Assembly: GCF_024168825.1 (NCBI RefSeq)
Contig: NZ_JALJWH010000001.1
Coordinates: 2,666,001-2,730,000, forward strand
DNA length: 64,000 nt
Reading direction: 5' to 3'
From: Paenarthrobacter sp. A20
Lineage (GTDB): Bacteria; Actinomycetota; Actinomycetes; Actinomycetales; Micrococcaceae
How positions within the stretch are numbered: the stretch's first letter is position 1; every line of letters starts with the position of its first letter. Positions 34,131 to 43,041 of this stretch are shown here, one piece after another. The notes beneath the pieces are model-generated. The model had not been told where the DNA came from and searched no databases. It saw nothing but the letters and a program-made list of their open reading frames with translations. Made by a program: the position numbers and the translations under genes.

Positions 34131-34913
34131 ATGATTGACAAGGTTGTTGCCAGCGCCGCGGAAGCGGTGAAGGACATCCCGGACGGAGCTTCACTCGCGG
34201 TGGGAGGGTTCGGTCTATGCGGCATCCCCGTCTCCCTGATCGATGCCCTCCATCAGCAAGGAACCAGCGCTCTGGAGACCGTCAGCAACAACTGTGGCGT
34301 GGACGATTGGGGCTTGGGGATCCTCCTTAAGGATGGACGCATCCGCCGGACCATCAGCTCCTACGTGGGCGAGAACAAAGAATTCGCGCGGCAATACCTT
34401 GCCGGGGAGCTGGAGGTTGTCCTGACCCCGCAGGGCACGCTGGCCGAGAAGCTGCGCGCCGGCGGCGCTGGAATCCCGGCCTTCTACACCAAAGCGGGTG
34501 TGGGAACCCAGGTGTCCGAGGGCGGTTTGCCGCAAAAGTACGACGCCGACGGGAACGTTGCGCTGGCGTCTGCGCCGAAGGAAGTGCGCACCTTCAACGA
34601 TGCCGACTACGTCCTCGAAGAGTCCCTGACACCGGACTTCGGATTGGTCCACGCCTGGAAGGGTGACCGCCATGGGAACCTTGTTTTCCATGCGACAGCA
34701 ATGAATTTCAACCCGCTCTGCGCCATGGCGGCCAAGACCACCATCGCCGAGGTGGAAGAGCTGGTGGAACCCGGTGAACTGGATCCGGAACACATCCACA
34801 CGCCGGGTATCTTCGTACAAAGGGTGGTGGTGGCGCCGTCCAACGAGAAGCGGATCGAGAAGCGCACGGTGGCGTTATCCGGATCGGCAAGCAGCCAACA
34901 GGCAGGAGCCTAG
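34131..34913 (+). CDS. scoA: 3-oxoacid CoA-transferase subunit A
   Basis: This 260-residue subunit has the CoA-transferase family I signature GGFGLCGIP near residue 22 and [13 protein letters not shown]. With subunit B it moves CoA from succinyl-CoA to acetoacetate, or the reverse, linking the acetoacetate released by leucine breakdown to acetoacetyl-CoA. A GGAAGGATCAAGG region precedes the ATG. It sits 20 bases after the dehydrogenase gene and 2 bases before scoB. Confidence 0.93.
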   Translation: MIDKVVASAAEAVKDIPDGASLAVGGFGLCGIPVSLIDALHQQGTSALETVSNNCGVDDWGLGILLKDGRIRRTISSYVGENKEFARQYLAGELEVVLTPQGTLAEKLRAGGAGIPAFYTKAGVGTQVSEGGLPQKYDADGNVALASAPKEVRTFNDADYVLEESLTPDFGLVHAWKGDRHGNLVFHATAMNFNPLCAMAAKTTIAEVEELVEPGELDPEHIHTPGIFVQRVVVAPSNEKRIEKRTVALSGSASSQQAGA

Positions 34914-34915
34914 CC

Positions 34916-35668
34916 ATGGAATCGAACAGCCTCCAGGACTTGCCGCCCCGCCCCGAAGCCGTACGGCACGAGTACCGTCGCGCCGACGTCGAACATCACG
35001 AAGCCAAAGGCTGGACCCGCAACGAACTGGCCGCGCGCGTGGCAAAAGAGCTTGCCAACGGACAGTATGTGAATCTCGGAATCGGGATGCCAACCCTGAT
35101 TCCCAACTACATTCCGGATGGCGTGGAAGTCATTCTCCATTCCGAGAACGGCATCCTGGGAGTGGGTCCCTACCCGGCCGAGGACAAAGTGGATCCGGAC
35201 CTCATCAACGCGGGGAAGGAAACGGTGACCACCAACGCGGGGGCGGCATTCTTCGATTCGGCGTCGTCCTTCGGCATGATCCGGGGTGGGCATGTTGATG
35301 TCGCTGTCCTGGGTGCCATGGAGGTTGCAGCCAACGGAGACCTCGCCAACTGGATGATTCCCGGAAAGATGGTCAAAGGCATGGGTGGTGCCATGGACCT
35401 GGTGTTCGGTGCCAAGAAGGTCATCGTCATGATGGAACATGTGGACCGCAGTGGCAGGCCGAAAATCGTCCAGGACTGCACGTTGCCCCTGACAGGCAAG
35501 GGATGCGTGGACCGGATCATCACCGACCTCGCAGTCATTGATGTCGTGAAGGACCAAGGAGATTCCCGTCTGGTCCTCCGCGAGCTGGCCCCCAATGTGA
35601 CCCTTGAGGACGTGGTGGCGGCCACCGGTGCGGACTTGTTCGAGGAAGACCAGGAGCTCACCGTATGA
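34916..35668 (+). CDS. scoB: 3-oxoacid CoA-transferase subunit B
   Basis: This 250-residue subunit carries the catalytic signature [13 protein letters not shown], in which the Glu forms the enzyme-CoA thioester, and the [14 protein letters not shown] segment. The N-terminal 40 residues extend beyond the standard start, with a family-typical beginning near [14 protein letters not shown]. Its stop overlaps the MaoC gene by 4 bases. Confidence 0.93.
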   Translation: MESNSLQDLPPRPEAVRHEYRRADVEHHEAKGWTRNELAARVAKELANGQYVNLGIGMPTLIPNYIPDGVEVILHSENGILGVGPYPAEDKVDPDLINAGKETVTTNAGAAFFDSASSFGMIRGGHVDVAVLGAMEVAANGDLANWMIPGKMVKGMGGAMDLVFGAKKVIVMMEHVDRSGRPKIVQDCTLPLTGKGCVDRIITDLAVIDVVKDQGDSRLVLRELAPNVTLEDVVAATGADLFEEDQELTV

Positions 35669-36150
35669 CCCGGGTGGTTGAGCAGCGTGGGCTGTACTTC
35701 GACGAACTTGAAGAGGGCGTGATTTACGCGCACAGGCCCGGACGCACGGTCACCGAGACGGACAACGTCCTCTTCACCACCATGACCATGAACACGCAGG
35801 CGCTGCACCTTGACGCCGCATGGAGTTCCGGACAACCGTTCGGGCAGCGGCTCATGAACTCCATGTTCACGCTGTCCACCATGGTGGGGCAGTCCGTGGC
35901 CCAGTTGACGCAGGGGACTATCATTGCGCAGCTGGGCCTGACTGATGTCACCTTTCCGCACCCGCTGTATCACGGGGATACCCTGTACACGGAAACGGTG
36001 ATCACCGGCAAACGGTTGTCGTCGTCCCGCCCCGGACAGGGCGTGGTGACCATGCAGCACACCGGTCGCAACCAGGATGGATCAGTGGTGGCGTTGGCCA
36101 CCCGGACCTGCCTGATGTGGACCAAGGAAGCGCACGCCGCGACGTCTTAG
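35665..36150 (+). CDS. MaoC-like (hot-dog) enoyl-CoA hydratase
   Basis: This 161-residue hot-dog-fold protein has [22 protein letters not shown] and the hydratase-type [10 protein letters not shown] segment, where an Asn/Asp-x4-His motif is usually found (here N-x-Q-x-LHLD). The homologue in the M. tuberculosis locus (Rv2499c position) is linked to branched-chain or itaconyl/methylglutaconyl-CoA hydration. Its place between the CoA transferase and CitE suggests hydration of 3-methylglutaconyl-CoA to HMG-CoA. The stereochemistry and substrate are inferred. Confidence 0.88.
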   Translation: MTRVVEQRGLYFDELEEGVIYAHRPGRTVTETDNVLFTTMTMNTQALHLDAAWSSGQPFGQRLMNSMFTLSTMVGQSVAQLTQGTIIAQLGLTDVTFPHPLYHGDTLYTETVITGKRLSSSRPGQGVVTMQHTGRNQDGSVVALATRTCLMWTKEAHAATS

Positions 36151-36189
36151 TTCTCCGTACCTGTCAGCACCCCACCAGCAAGGAACTTC

Positions 36190-37032
36190 ATGCACTCTCC
36201 CTTCACCATGGGCCCGGCTCTCTTGTTCTGTCCTGCGGACCGGCCCGAGCGTTTCGGAAAGGCCTCTGACCGGTCCGATGCCGTGATCCTGGACCTGGAG
36301 GATGCTGTGGCTCCTGCGGACAAGCCGAGGGCCCGCGAAGCGATCCTTGAGCAGCCCGGTGCCGGAGCACTGGAGCCCAGCCGCACCATAGTCCGCGTGA
36401 ATCCCGTGGGGACGGACGAGTTCGAGCTCGATCTGGAGGCCTTGGCGAAGACGCCCTACCGCACGGTGATGCTGGCCAAGGCGGAAAGCGCTGGGCAGCT
36501 CAAGGCTTTGGAGAGATACCAGGTCATTGCGCTCTGCGAAACGGCGGCCGGCATCGTCAACGCTGCTGCAATCGCCGCTGAACCCAACGTCGTAGGACTC
36601 ATGTGGGGTGCCGAGGACCTGCTGGCTTCCCTGGGCGGGCTCTCCAGCCGGAACGACGACGGCGGGTACCGGGCTGTCGCACTTCACTCACGTTCCGCTG
36701 TCCTGCTCGCCGCGAAGGCAGCGGGCAAGGAAGCCATCGACTCCGTGTATGTGAACATCCCGGACCTTGAAGGCCTGGGCGTGGAGTCCCGGGATGCGGT
36801 GGCAAGTGGCTTCGGCGCGAAGGCCTGCATCCACCCGAACCAGGTTGCCGTGGTCCGTGAGGCCTACGCCCCTACTCCGGAAGCCGTTGCCGGGGCCACC
36901 GAGCTTCTGGACGCAGCGGCCGCCGCGGGCACGGGAGTTTTCCAGTTCAAGGGCAAAATGATCGACGGCCCCATCCTCAAACATGCCGAGGCGACCCTTC
37001 GCCGGGCCGGCCTTGCGCGAGACAGCAGTTAA
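36190..37032 (+). CDS. citE: HpcH/HpaI-family CitE-like hydroxyacyl-CoA lyase
   Basis: This 280-residue TIM-barrel protein has FCPADRPERFGKA (substrate loop), VILDLEDAVAP (metal-binding Asp/Glu), and CETAAGIVNAAAI. Stand-alone CitE-like proteins cleave beta-hydroxyacyl-CoAs. The M. tuberculosis homologue in the same operon position (Rv2498c) is described as a lyase for (R)-HMG-CoA and citramalyl-CoA in leucine and itaconate breakdown. No classical HMG-CoA lyase is in this operon, so CitE is the best candidate for releasing acetyl-CoA and acetoacetate. ATG 36190 follows AAGGAAC; ATG 36208 is possible. The stop lies within a 19-bp hairpin. Confidence 0.88.
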   Translation: MHSPFTMGPALLFCPADRPERFGKASDRSDAVILDLEDAVAPADKPRAREAILEQPGAGALEPSRTIVRVNPVGTDEFELDLEALAKTPYRTVMLAKAESAGQLKALERYQVIALCETAAGIVNAAAIAAEPNVVGLMWGAEDLLASLGGLSSRNDDGGYRAVALHSRSAVLLAAKAAGKEAIDSVYVNIPDLEGLGVESRDAVASGFGAKACIHPNQVAVVREAYAPTPEAVAGATELLDAAAAAGTGVFQFKGKMIDGPILKHAEATLRRAGLARDSS

Positions 37033-37070
37033 TGCCCATGTTTGTCGGGGAAAACATGGGCATTAACTGC
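37025..37070. terminator. Perfect 19-bp inverted repeat between convergent operons
   Basis: The two 19-base arms (37025-37043 and 37052-37070, beginning GCAGTTAATGCCCATG) match perfectly around an 8-base loop. They overlap the citE stop codon and lie 24 bases before the end of the opposing oxidoreductase gene. There is no clear U tract on either strand, so it is probably a bidirectional, U-less terminator. Confidence 0.75.
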
Positions 37071-37093
37071 CGTCCCGGCGCAGGTATGGAGCG

Positions 37094-38206
37094 CTAGGCG
37101 CGTACCGCCGTCGAGAAATCCGCCAATTGCGTCAGCTCAACAGTGGCGGGCCGTGCGGCCGTGCTCTTGATGGCTACTGATTGTCCGGTCTTGGCGGATT
37201 CCAGCACCGACTCCATGACTTCCAGTGCGTGGAATGCCAGCCGGCCGCCGGCCCGTGGCTCCTGTCCGGCCGGAGTCGCGGCGAGGTCTGCAATGCCGAA
37301 GCCCCGGCCGGAGTCCACATAGCCAGCGGAGACAGGGAGTGTCTCCCACTCCTGGGCGCCGAGGGCGAAGAGCTGCACGTCGCCCTCGAAGTGGTTGGGG
37401 TCCGGCACGATCAGCGACCCCGACTGACCGTGGATCTCGATGTTGGGGCTCTTCGTTTTCACGGCGTCGAAGCTCATGAACATCGTGGACAATGCGCCGG
37501 ACTCGTGGACCAGGACACCGGTGACGTGCGAGTCGATATCCACCGGTACTTTTTGGCCTTCCCGCGGGCCGGACCCGATGGTGCGTTCGTTGCGGGTGTG
37601 GCTCGCCGCGCCCACCACCGAGACCACGGGCCCCAGCAGCGTGACCAGGGCCGAGACGTAGTACGGGCCCATATCCAAGAGGGGTCCGCCGCCCGGCTGG
37701 TAGTAGAAGTCGGGGTTCGGGTGCCAGCGCTCGTGACCGGGAGTCGCCATGGTGGCCGTTGCGGAGACCGGTGCGCCGATCAGTCCGTCGTCGATTGCTT
37801 TCCGCGCGGTCTGGATACCTGTACCCAGCACCGTGTCAGGTGCGCAGCCAACCACCACACCTGCTGCGGCCGCAGCGTCGAGTACTTCGCGGGCCTCCCC
37901 GGTGGTGGCAGCCAGCGGCTTTTCACCGTAGACAGACTTACCTGCGGCGATTGCCTTCAGCGCAATGTCCGCGTGTGCCGCGGGGATGGTCAGGTTCAGG
38001 ACGAGGTCCACATCGTCCGCGGCCAGGAGCTGGTCCACGGTCAGTGCCCGGACACCGTCGTACGAGTCGGCAACGGCTTGGGCGCGGGCGGGATCCAGGT
38101 CCGCGACTGCCACCAGGTTGATGGAATCCAACCGGCGGAAGTTGGCCAGGTACTGGGCGATGATGGCGCCGCAGCCAATGACTCCTACATTTATCGGGAT
38201 GCCCAC
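37094..38206 (-). CDS. Gfo/Idh/MocA-family oxidoreductase (last gene of the sugar operon)
   Basis: This 370-residue protein has an N-terminal Rossmann fold (VGVIGCGAIIAQYLANF) and the EKPLA motif near residue 95 (YGEKPLAATTG). A C-terminal alpha/beta domain carries GGGPLLDMGPYYVSAL, typical of NAD(P)-dependent sugar and glycoside dehydrogenases. GTG at 38206 was chosen: GAAAGGGG lies 6-7 bases upstream and the longer frame has no homology. It overlaps the ThuA gene by 16 bases. It probably oxidises a hydroxyl (often C3) of a sugar or glycoside. Confidence 0.9.
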   Translation of the reverse strand: MGIPINVGVIGCGAIIAQYLANFRRLDSINLVAVADLDPARAQAVADSYDGVRALTVDQLLAADDVDLVLNLTIPAAHADIALKAIAAGKSVYGEKPLAATTGEAREVLDAAAAAGVVVGCAPDTVLGTGIQTARKAIDDGLIGAPVSATATMATPGHERWHPNPDFYYQPGGGPLLDMGPYYVSALVTLLGPVVSVVGAASHTRNERTIGSGPREGQKVPVDIDSHVTGVLVHESGALSTMFMSFDAVKTKSPNIEIHGQSGSLIVPDPNHFEGDVQLFALGAQEWETLPVSAGYVDSGRGFGIADLAATPAGQEPRAGGRLAFHALEVMESVLESAKTGQSVAIKSTAARPATVELTQLADFSTAVRA

Positions 38207-38892
38207 AGCATGCCCCTTTCGATGATGGTGCGGACGTTGCTGTCCTGGAGGACTTCCACGCGGTGGCCCGGTGTGCTGACAAAGATCCTGCCCTTGCCCC
38301 ACTGGCGGGTCCAGATGGCCGGGGACGTCACTTCGCGGTTCCAAGGGTCCCATTCGCGGACCTTCTGGGTGGTGGTGGCCAGGACGTCGATGTAGTCATC
38401 ACTGAGGACCCAGTACTGCTCCGTGACGAGATCGAAATCGCCGATTCCCTGCGTGATGGGATGACCGGCGCCAGCAGGCAGGATGTTCACGGTGTACGGG
38501 ACATAGTTGTCCGATTGTTCGCCGATCCGCTCGTCTGCGTGCTTACCTGGGTGGCAGGCAAACTGTCCACCGATCAGGTGCAGGTAGTCGGAGTTGTTGC
38601 GGTAGGAATCTGCGATGCCACCGTGCCAGCCCGCCAGGCCCGTGCCATTTTCGACGGCGGCGCGGAGCCCCTCGAATTCGTCCTTCTCAATGGTGGTCAT
38701 GGTCATGCACTGAACGATCAGGTCCACGCCGGCCATGTAGTCGGGGTCGGCGTAAATCTTGGGGGATTCCTCCACCCGGACGTCGTAGCTGTTGTCCTTC
38801 AGGTAGGGAATAAACAGCTCGGTTGCTTCCACCGGCTGGTGTCCGTCCCAGCCGCCGCGGACCACCAGTGCTGTCTTGTTGTTGCTTGTCAT
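38191..38892 (-). CDS. ThuA-like protein
   Basis: This 233-residue protein has the glutamine-amidotransferase-like fold of the ThuA (trehalose-utilisation) family, with ALVVRGGWDGHQP at the start and GLAGWHGGIADSYR around residue 90. In Sinorhizobium ThuA works with the Gfo/Idh enzyme ThuB in breakdown of keto-disaccharides. Its pairing here with two Gfo/Idh proteins and a TIM-barrel isomerase points to a keto-glycoside pathway. Catalytic residues are not established. The stop region overlaps the downstream gene. Confidence 0.9.
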   Translation of the reverse strand: MTSNNKTALVVRGGWDGHQPVEATELFIPYLKDNSYDVRVEESPKIYADPDYMAGVDLIVQCMTMTTIEKDEFEGLRAAVENGTGLAGWHGGIADSYRNNSDYLHLIGGQFACHPGKHADERIGEQSDNYVPYTVNILPAGAGHPITQGIGDFDLVTEQYWVLSDDYIDVLATTTQKVREWDPWNREVTSPAIWTRQWGKGRIFVSTPGHRVEVLQDSNVRTIIERGMLWASR

Positions 38893-38941
38893 GGTTTCCT
38901 TCGTTTCGGGGCGTATTCGTTGGAGTCAGGGTTTGCTGCGA

Positions 38942-39946
38942 TCAGCGCGTTGAAAAAGCGGCATCAAAAGCAGTTGCCGGGGGACGGATGGCGGCCAGCT
39001 CGCGGACCATGTCCAATGCCTGGGGTGCGCCGACCAGCCGGTCCATGCCGGCGTCCTCCCACTCGATGCTGGTGGGTCCTTCATAGCCAATGGCGTTCAG
39101 CGTGCGAAAGATCGGCTCCCAGTTCACATCTCCGTGGCCGGCTGTGACGAAGTCCCAACCACGCCGCGGATCAGCCCACGGCAAATGGGAGCCGAGCCGG
39201 CCGTTGCGCCCATTGAGCTGCCGGACGGATTCCTTCACGTGGACATGGAAGATCTTGTCCGCGAAGTCCTGGAGGAACATCACCGGATCCAGGTCCTGCC
39301 AGATGAAATGGGAGGGATCGAAGTTCAGGCCGAAGCCTTCCCGATGGCCGATCACCTCCAGCGTGCGCTTGGCAGTCCAGTAGTCGTAAGCAATCTCTGA
39401 AGGGTGGACCTCAAGTGCAAAACGGACCCCCACGTCGTCGAACACGTCCATGATGGGATTCCAGCGGTCGGCAAAGTCCTGGTATCCGCGCTCGATCATG
39501 GCGTCCGAGGCCGGCGGGAACATCGCAACGCATTTCCAGATGGAGGATCCCGTGAAGCCCGTGACGGTCTTGACCCCAAGCCTGGCAGCTGCCCGGGCGG
39601 TGACCTTCATTGCTTCGGCGGCCCGCTGCCTCACGCCTTCCGGTTCGCCATCGCCCCACACTTCCGGGGCAAGGATGTCCCTGTGCCGCTCATCGATGGG
39701 GTCATCGCACACGGCCTGCCCGGTGAGGTGGTTGGCGATGGCGTGGACGCTGAGGTGATGCTTTTCCAGGATGTCCAGCTTGGCTTGCAAATAGGTGTCG
39801 TCTTCCACAATGCGCTGCGGATCCAGATGGTCGCCCCAACAGGCGATCTCCAAGCCGTCGAACCCCCACTCTCCGGCGAGCCGTGCCACTTCTTCAAACG
39901 GCAAATCGGCCCACTGTCCGGTGAAGAGGGTGATGGGTCGGGTCAT
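38942..39946 (-). CDS. Sugar phosphate isomerase/epimerase-family TIM barrel
   Basis: This 334-residue AP-endonuclease-2-like TIM barrel has metal-ligand candidates in [12 protein letters not shown] (Glu), [10 protein letters not shown] (Asp/His), HVHVKES (His) and SIEWEDAG (Glu). Such proteins act as sugar isomerases or epimerases, or as catalytic subunits acting on 3-keto-glycosides (C-deglycosylation enzymes). The start overlaps the oxidoreductase gene by 4 bases. No small CarB/DgpB-type partner gene is present. Confidence 0.88.
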   Translation of the reverse strand: MTRPITLFTGQWADLPFEEVARLAGEWGFDGLEIACWGDHLDPQRIVEDDTYLQAKLDILEKHHLSVHAIANHLTGQAVCDDPIDERHRDILAPEVWGDGEPEGVRQRAAEAMKVTARAAARLGVKTVTGFTGSSIWKCVAMFPPASDAMIERGYQDFADRWNPIMDVFDDVGVRFALEVHPSEIAYDYWTAKRTLEVIGHREGFGLNFDPSHFIWQDLDPVMFLQDFADKIFHVHVKESVRQLNGRNGRLGSHLPWADPRRGWDFVTAGHGDVNWEPIFRTLNAIGYEGPTSIEWEDAGMDRLVGAPQALDMVRELAAIRPPATAFDAAFSTR

Positions 39947-41178
39947 GATGCTTCCTTGTCGACGTTCTGCCAGCGGCTTGAGTCGTCCGCGCTCGCCTCG
40001 ACGGCGGCCAGGACCTTTTGCACCTGCAAAGCATCCGCGAACGACGGCGAGGGCTGCTCGCCTGCGCCGATGGCATTGACGAGGTCCACCACCTGGTGCG
40101 TGAAGCCGTGTTCATAGCCAAGGCCGTGCCCGGTGGGCCACCAGTTGGCGGTGTAGGGGTGGGACGGTTCGGTGACCATGATCTTCCGGAAGCCTGCGTC
40201 GGGTTCCAAGGCCGCATCGTAGTACTGGAGGGAGTTCATGTCCTCGAAATCGAAGGCGATGGATCCCTTGGTGCCATTGAGTTCCAGGCGCATGGCGTTC
40301 TTGCGTCCGAGCGCAAAACGGGTGGCTTCGAAGATGCCGATGGGGCCGGAAGGAGCCCCGGCCCCTGCGCCGGCGCCAGCGCCGACGTCGTGCCTTGCTT
40401 CAAAGCGGGCGGTGAACAGAGCGGCGTCGTCCACGGTCACCGGACCTCGCGGCCCGTCCGAACCGCCGTGGCCGCCAAGCCCCACGAAGTCGCCGCCCAC
40501 AGGGCGTTCCTTCACGAAGGTCTCCAGCAGGGCCGAGACACCAGTGATGTTGAGGCCCGTGATCCATTGGGCGGCATCGATGCTGTGTGCACCGATATCT
40601 CCCAGTGAACCGGACCCGGACTTGGACTTGTCCAACCTCCAGGTCAGGGGAGCGTCGGCGTCGCTGAGCCAGTCCTGCAAGTACTGGGCGCGGACGTGCC
40701 TGATGTCGCCCAAACGGCCGTCGTCCACCATCCGCTTTGCCAGGGCCAGTGCAGGGGTGCGTCGATAGCTGAAGCCGCACATTGACAGCACACCGCGCTC
40801 GGCCGCAGCCTGTGCCACAACGGTCATCTTCTCCGCTTCTTCCACGGAGTTGGCCAAGGGTTTCTCGCACAGGACATGCTTGCCGGCCTCGAGGGCGGCA
40901 ATGGCGATCTCCGCGTGGGTATTGCCCGGAGTGCAGATATCGATGAGGTCGATGTCGTCGCGCTCGATCAAGCGGCGCCAATCGGTCTCTACGGAGGCCC
41001 AGCCGTACTTGCCGGCTGCCGACCGTACGCCCTCCGCATTCCTGCCGGCCACGGCCGTGAGTTCAGGGCTGAGGGGCAAGTCGAAGAAGCGCGGTGCCGT
41101 CCGCCAGGCGTGTGAGTGTGCTGCGCCCATGAACGCGTAGCCCACCATGCCAACCCGCAGGGGTTTCGGTTCCGTCAT
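39943..41178 (-). CDS. Gfo/Idh/MocA-family oxidoreductase (second)
   Basis: This 411-residue Rossmann oxidoreductase has [18 protein letters not shown] near residue 8, [14 protein letters not shown] near 98 and a long C-terminal domain. [15 protein letters not shown] is the conserved catalytic-region helix; the Asp and His suit an NAD(P)-dependent sugar dehydrogenase. It is longer than its partner at 37.1 kb and only distantly similar. An internal Gly/Ala insertion (GAGAGAGAGA) is a flexible loop. First catabolic gene after the ABC transporter, 27 bases downstream. Confidence 0.9.
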   Translation of the reverse strand: MTEPKPLRVGMVGYAFMGAAHSHAWRTAPRFFDLPLSPELTAVAGRNAEGVRSAAGKYGWASVETDWRRLIERDDIDLIDICTPGNTHAEIAIAALEAGKHVLCEKPLANSVEEAEKMTVVAQAAAERGVLSMCGFSYRRTPALALAKRMVDDGRLGDIRHVRAQYLQDWLSDADAPLTWRLDKSKSGSGSLGDIGAHSIDAAQWITGLNITGVSALLETFVKERPVGGDFVGLGGHGGSDGPRGPVTVDDAALFTARFEARHDVGAGAGAGAGAPSGPIGIFEATRFALGRKNAMRLELNGTKGSIAFDFEDMNSLQYYDAALEPDAGFRKIMVTEPSHPYTANWWPTGHGLGYEHGFTHQVVDLVNAIGAGEQPSPSFADALQVQKVLAAVEASADDSSRWQNVDKEAS

Positions 41179-41205
41179 GAGGAGTTCCTTTCTGCTGGAA
41201 ACCAG

Positions 41206-42105
41206 TTACTTGCTGAATCCGGCCGTCAAACCGCTGAGCAACTGCCGGCGGGCCACCACATAAACCACCAGCAGGGGGAGCGTGGCCAATACGACCGAGG
41301 CAAGCACCGCCGGAATGTTGACGCTGAACTCACCCTGGAAGGTCCACAGTGACAGCGGTAGTACCCGGGTTTCCGGGCTTTGCGTGAGGATCAGCGGGAA
41401 CAGGAATCCGTTCCACACATGGAGTGCGTTGTAGATGCCAACCGTGATGACAGCGGGCTTGGTCATGGGCAGCGCGAGGCGCCACATCATGGCCCAGTCC
41501 GAGCAACCGTCCAGCCGCATCGACTCGAACAACTCGTTGGGAACATCCCGCATGAAGTTGGAGAGGATGAGTACGGAGACCGGGATCGCGAAGGCGATGG
41601 ACGGCAGGATCAAGGCCAGCAAGGTGTCATACATGTGGGCCTTGGTGATCATCCAATAGATGGGGATGATCGTGGCGTGCAGGGGGATGGCCAGGCCCAG
41701 CAGGAACACATTGTTGGTCCAGCTGAGGAACCTGCCCTTCCCTCGAACGATCGCGTAGGCCGCCATGAACGCGACGAAAAGCGCCGGAACCACACTGCCC
41801 ACCGTCACGATGAGGCTGTTGGCGAAGTACCTGGCGAAGTCGTTCTCCAGGACAAGCTTGTAGTTGTCCAGTGTCGGCTCTGCCGGTGGCAACATCGGGT
41901 TGGATGTGAAGAACCCTGCCTGGTTCTTCAGGCTGGTGATCACCACGTAGTAGACGGGCACGATGATGATCGCCAACCAGAGCCAGCCGCCCAGGCCGCC
42001 CAGGAAGTTGGGCCGCGAGCGGCCGGTCTTGAGGGGCCGACGGCGGGTGGCCACCGGCGCCGGAAGCGGAGCCGGTGCTGTGGGGAGTTGGGTAGTGGAA
42101 GCCAT
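41206..42105 (-). CDS. Carbohydrate ABC transporter permease (MalG type)
   Basis: This 299-residue membrane subunit has six helices and the EAA-loop motif (ELFESMRLDGCSDWAMMWRL), which contacts the ATPase. It belongs to the CUT1 type of oligosaccharide importers. The start overlaps the other permease gene by one base. A Pro/Ala-rich N-terminal 30 residues is cytoplasmic. Confidence 0.95.
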   Translation of the reverse strand: MASTTQLPTAPAPLPAPVATRRRPLKTGRSRPNFLGGLGGWLWLAIIIVPVYYVVITSLKNQAGFFTSNPMLPPAEPTLDNYKLVLENDFARYFANSLIVTVGSVVPALFVAFMAAYAIVRGKGRFLSWTNNVFLLGLAIPLHATIIPIYWMITKAHMYDTLLALILPSIAFAIPVSVLILSNFMRDVPNELFESMRLDGCSDWAMMWRLALPMTKPAVITVGIYNALHVWNGFLFPLILTQSPETRVLPLSLWTFQGEFSVNIPAVLASVVLATLPLLVVYVVARRQLLSGLTAGFSK

Positions 42106-43037
42106 TACGCACCTTCCAATTGGCTGGCGTTGCGGTTCTTGCCGCCGAGTCGTTGAAGGAAGAGGGCCAAGGCCAATCCGATGACCACCAGGATCACTCC
42201 CAAGGCGCTCGCCGCTCCCATGTCGTTGGCTTTGAAGCCTGTGAGGTACATGTGCAGCGGAAGCAACCTGGTGGAGTAGCCCGGGCCGCCGGCTGTGAGC
42301 ACGAAGATCAGGTCGAAGTACGCCAGGGATCCCACCACCATGAGGGTGGAGGAAGTGATCATGGTGTATTTGAGCTGCGGCAACGTGATGTTGAAGAACT
42401 GCTGGATACGTCCGGCGCCGTCGATTTGCGCCGCCTCATACAGCGAGGTGGGAATCTGCCGCACGCCACCTTGATAGATCAGCGTGTGGAACGGCACGAA
42501 CTGCCATGCGATCACGAAGACCACCACGAACAGTACGAGGTCGGAGTTACCCAGCCAGTCCTGCGCAAGGAACGGCAGCCCCAGGCCAGGGCCGAGTCCG
42601 AAGTTCGGATCCAGCAGGGCCTTGAACGCGATGGCCACGGCGGCCGAGGACAACAGCAGCGGTACGAAGTAGAGCACGGCCAAGGCTGCCCGGTACTTCT
42701 GGCTGGCAGCGGTGAAGACACCGAGCAACAGGCTGATGGGTGCCTGGACGATGAAGGAGAAGAACATGATCTTGGCTGTCACCAACAGCGCGTTGCCTGT
42801 GACGGGATCGGCCAGGACCGTGTTCCAGCTGGAGAGTCCGTCCAGTTTGATCTCACCAAGTCCGTCCCAGCGGGTGAAGCTGAGGAAAAGGACTCCCAGC
42901 AATGGGAGGATGGCGAAGAGCATGAAGAACGCGAGGGCCGGGGCCGCCAGCCAGCCCGACGGACCCTTTTCCAGGGTTCGTCGGGACGGCTGATCCCGCC
43001 GGGACAACTGCTCCCGGGTGGTTGTTGTGGTTGACAC
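42105..43037 (-). CDS. Carbohydrate ABC transporter permease (MalF type)
   Basis: This 310-residue, six-helix CUT1 permease has an EAA loop (SLYEAAQIDGAGRIQQFFNI). It pairs with the MalG-type subunit. The GTG start lies 4 bases after the binding-protein stop codon, so the genes are coupled. The N-terminus is polar and Thr/Arg-rich. Confidence 0.95.
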   Translation of the reverse strand: MSTTTTTREQLSRRDQPSRRTLEKGPSGWLAAPALAFFMLFAILPLLGVLFLSFTRWDGLGEIKLDGLSSWNTVLADPVTGNALLVTAKIMFFSFIVQAPISLLLGVFTAASQKYRAALAVLYFVPLLLSSAAVAIAFKALLDPNFGLGPGLGLPFLAQDWLGNSDLVLFVVVFVIAWQFVPFHTLIYQGGVRQIPTSLYEAAQIDGAGRIQQFFNITLPQLKYTMITSSTLMVVGSLAYFDLIFVLTAGGPGYSTRLLPLHMYLTGFKANDMGAASALGVILVVIGLALALFLQRLGGKNRNASQLEGA

Positions 43038-43041
43038 AGGA

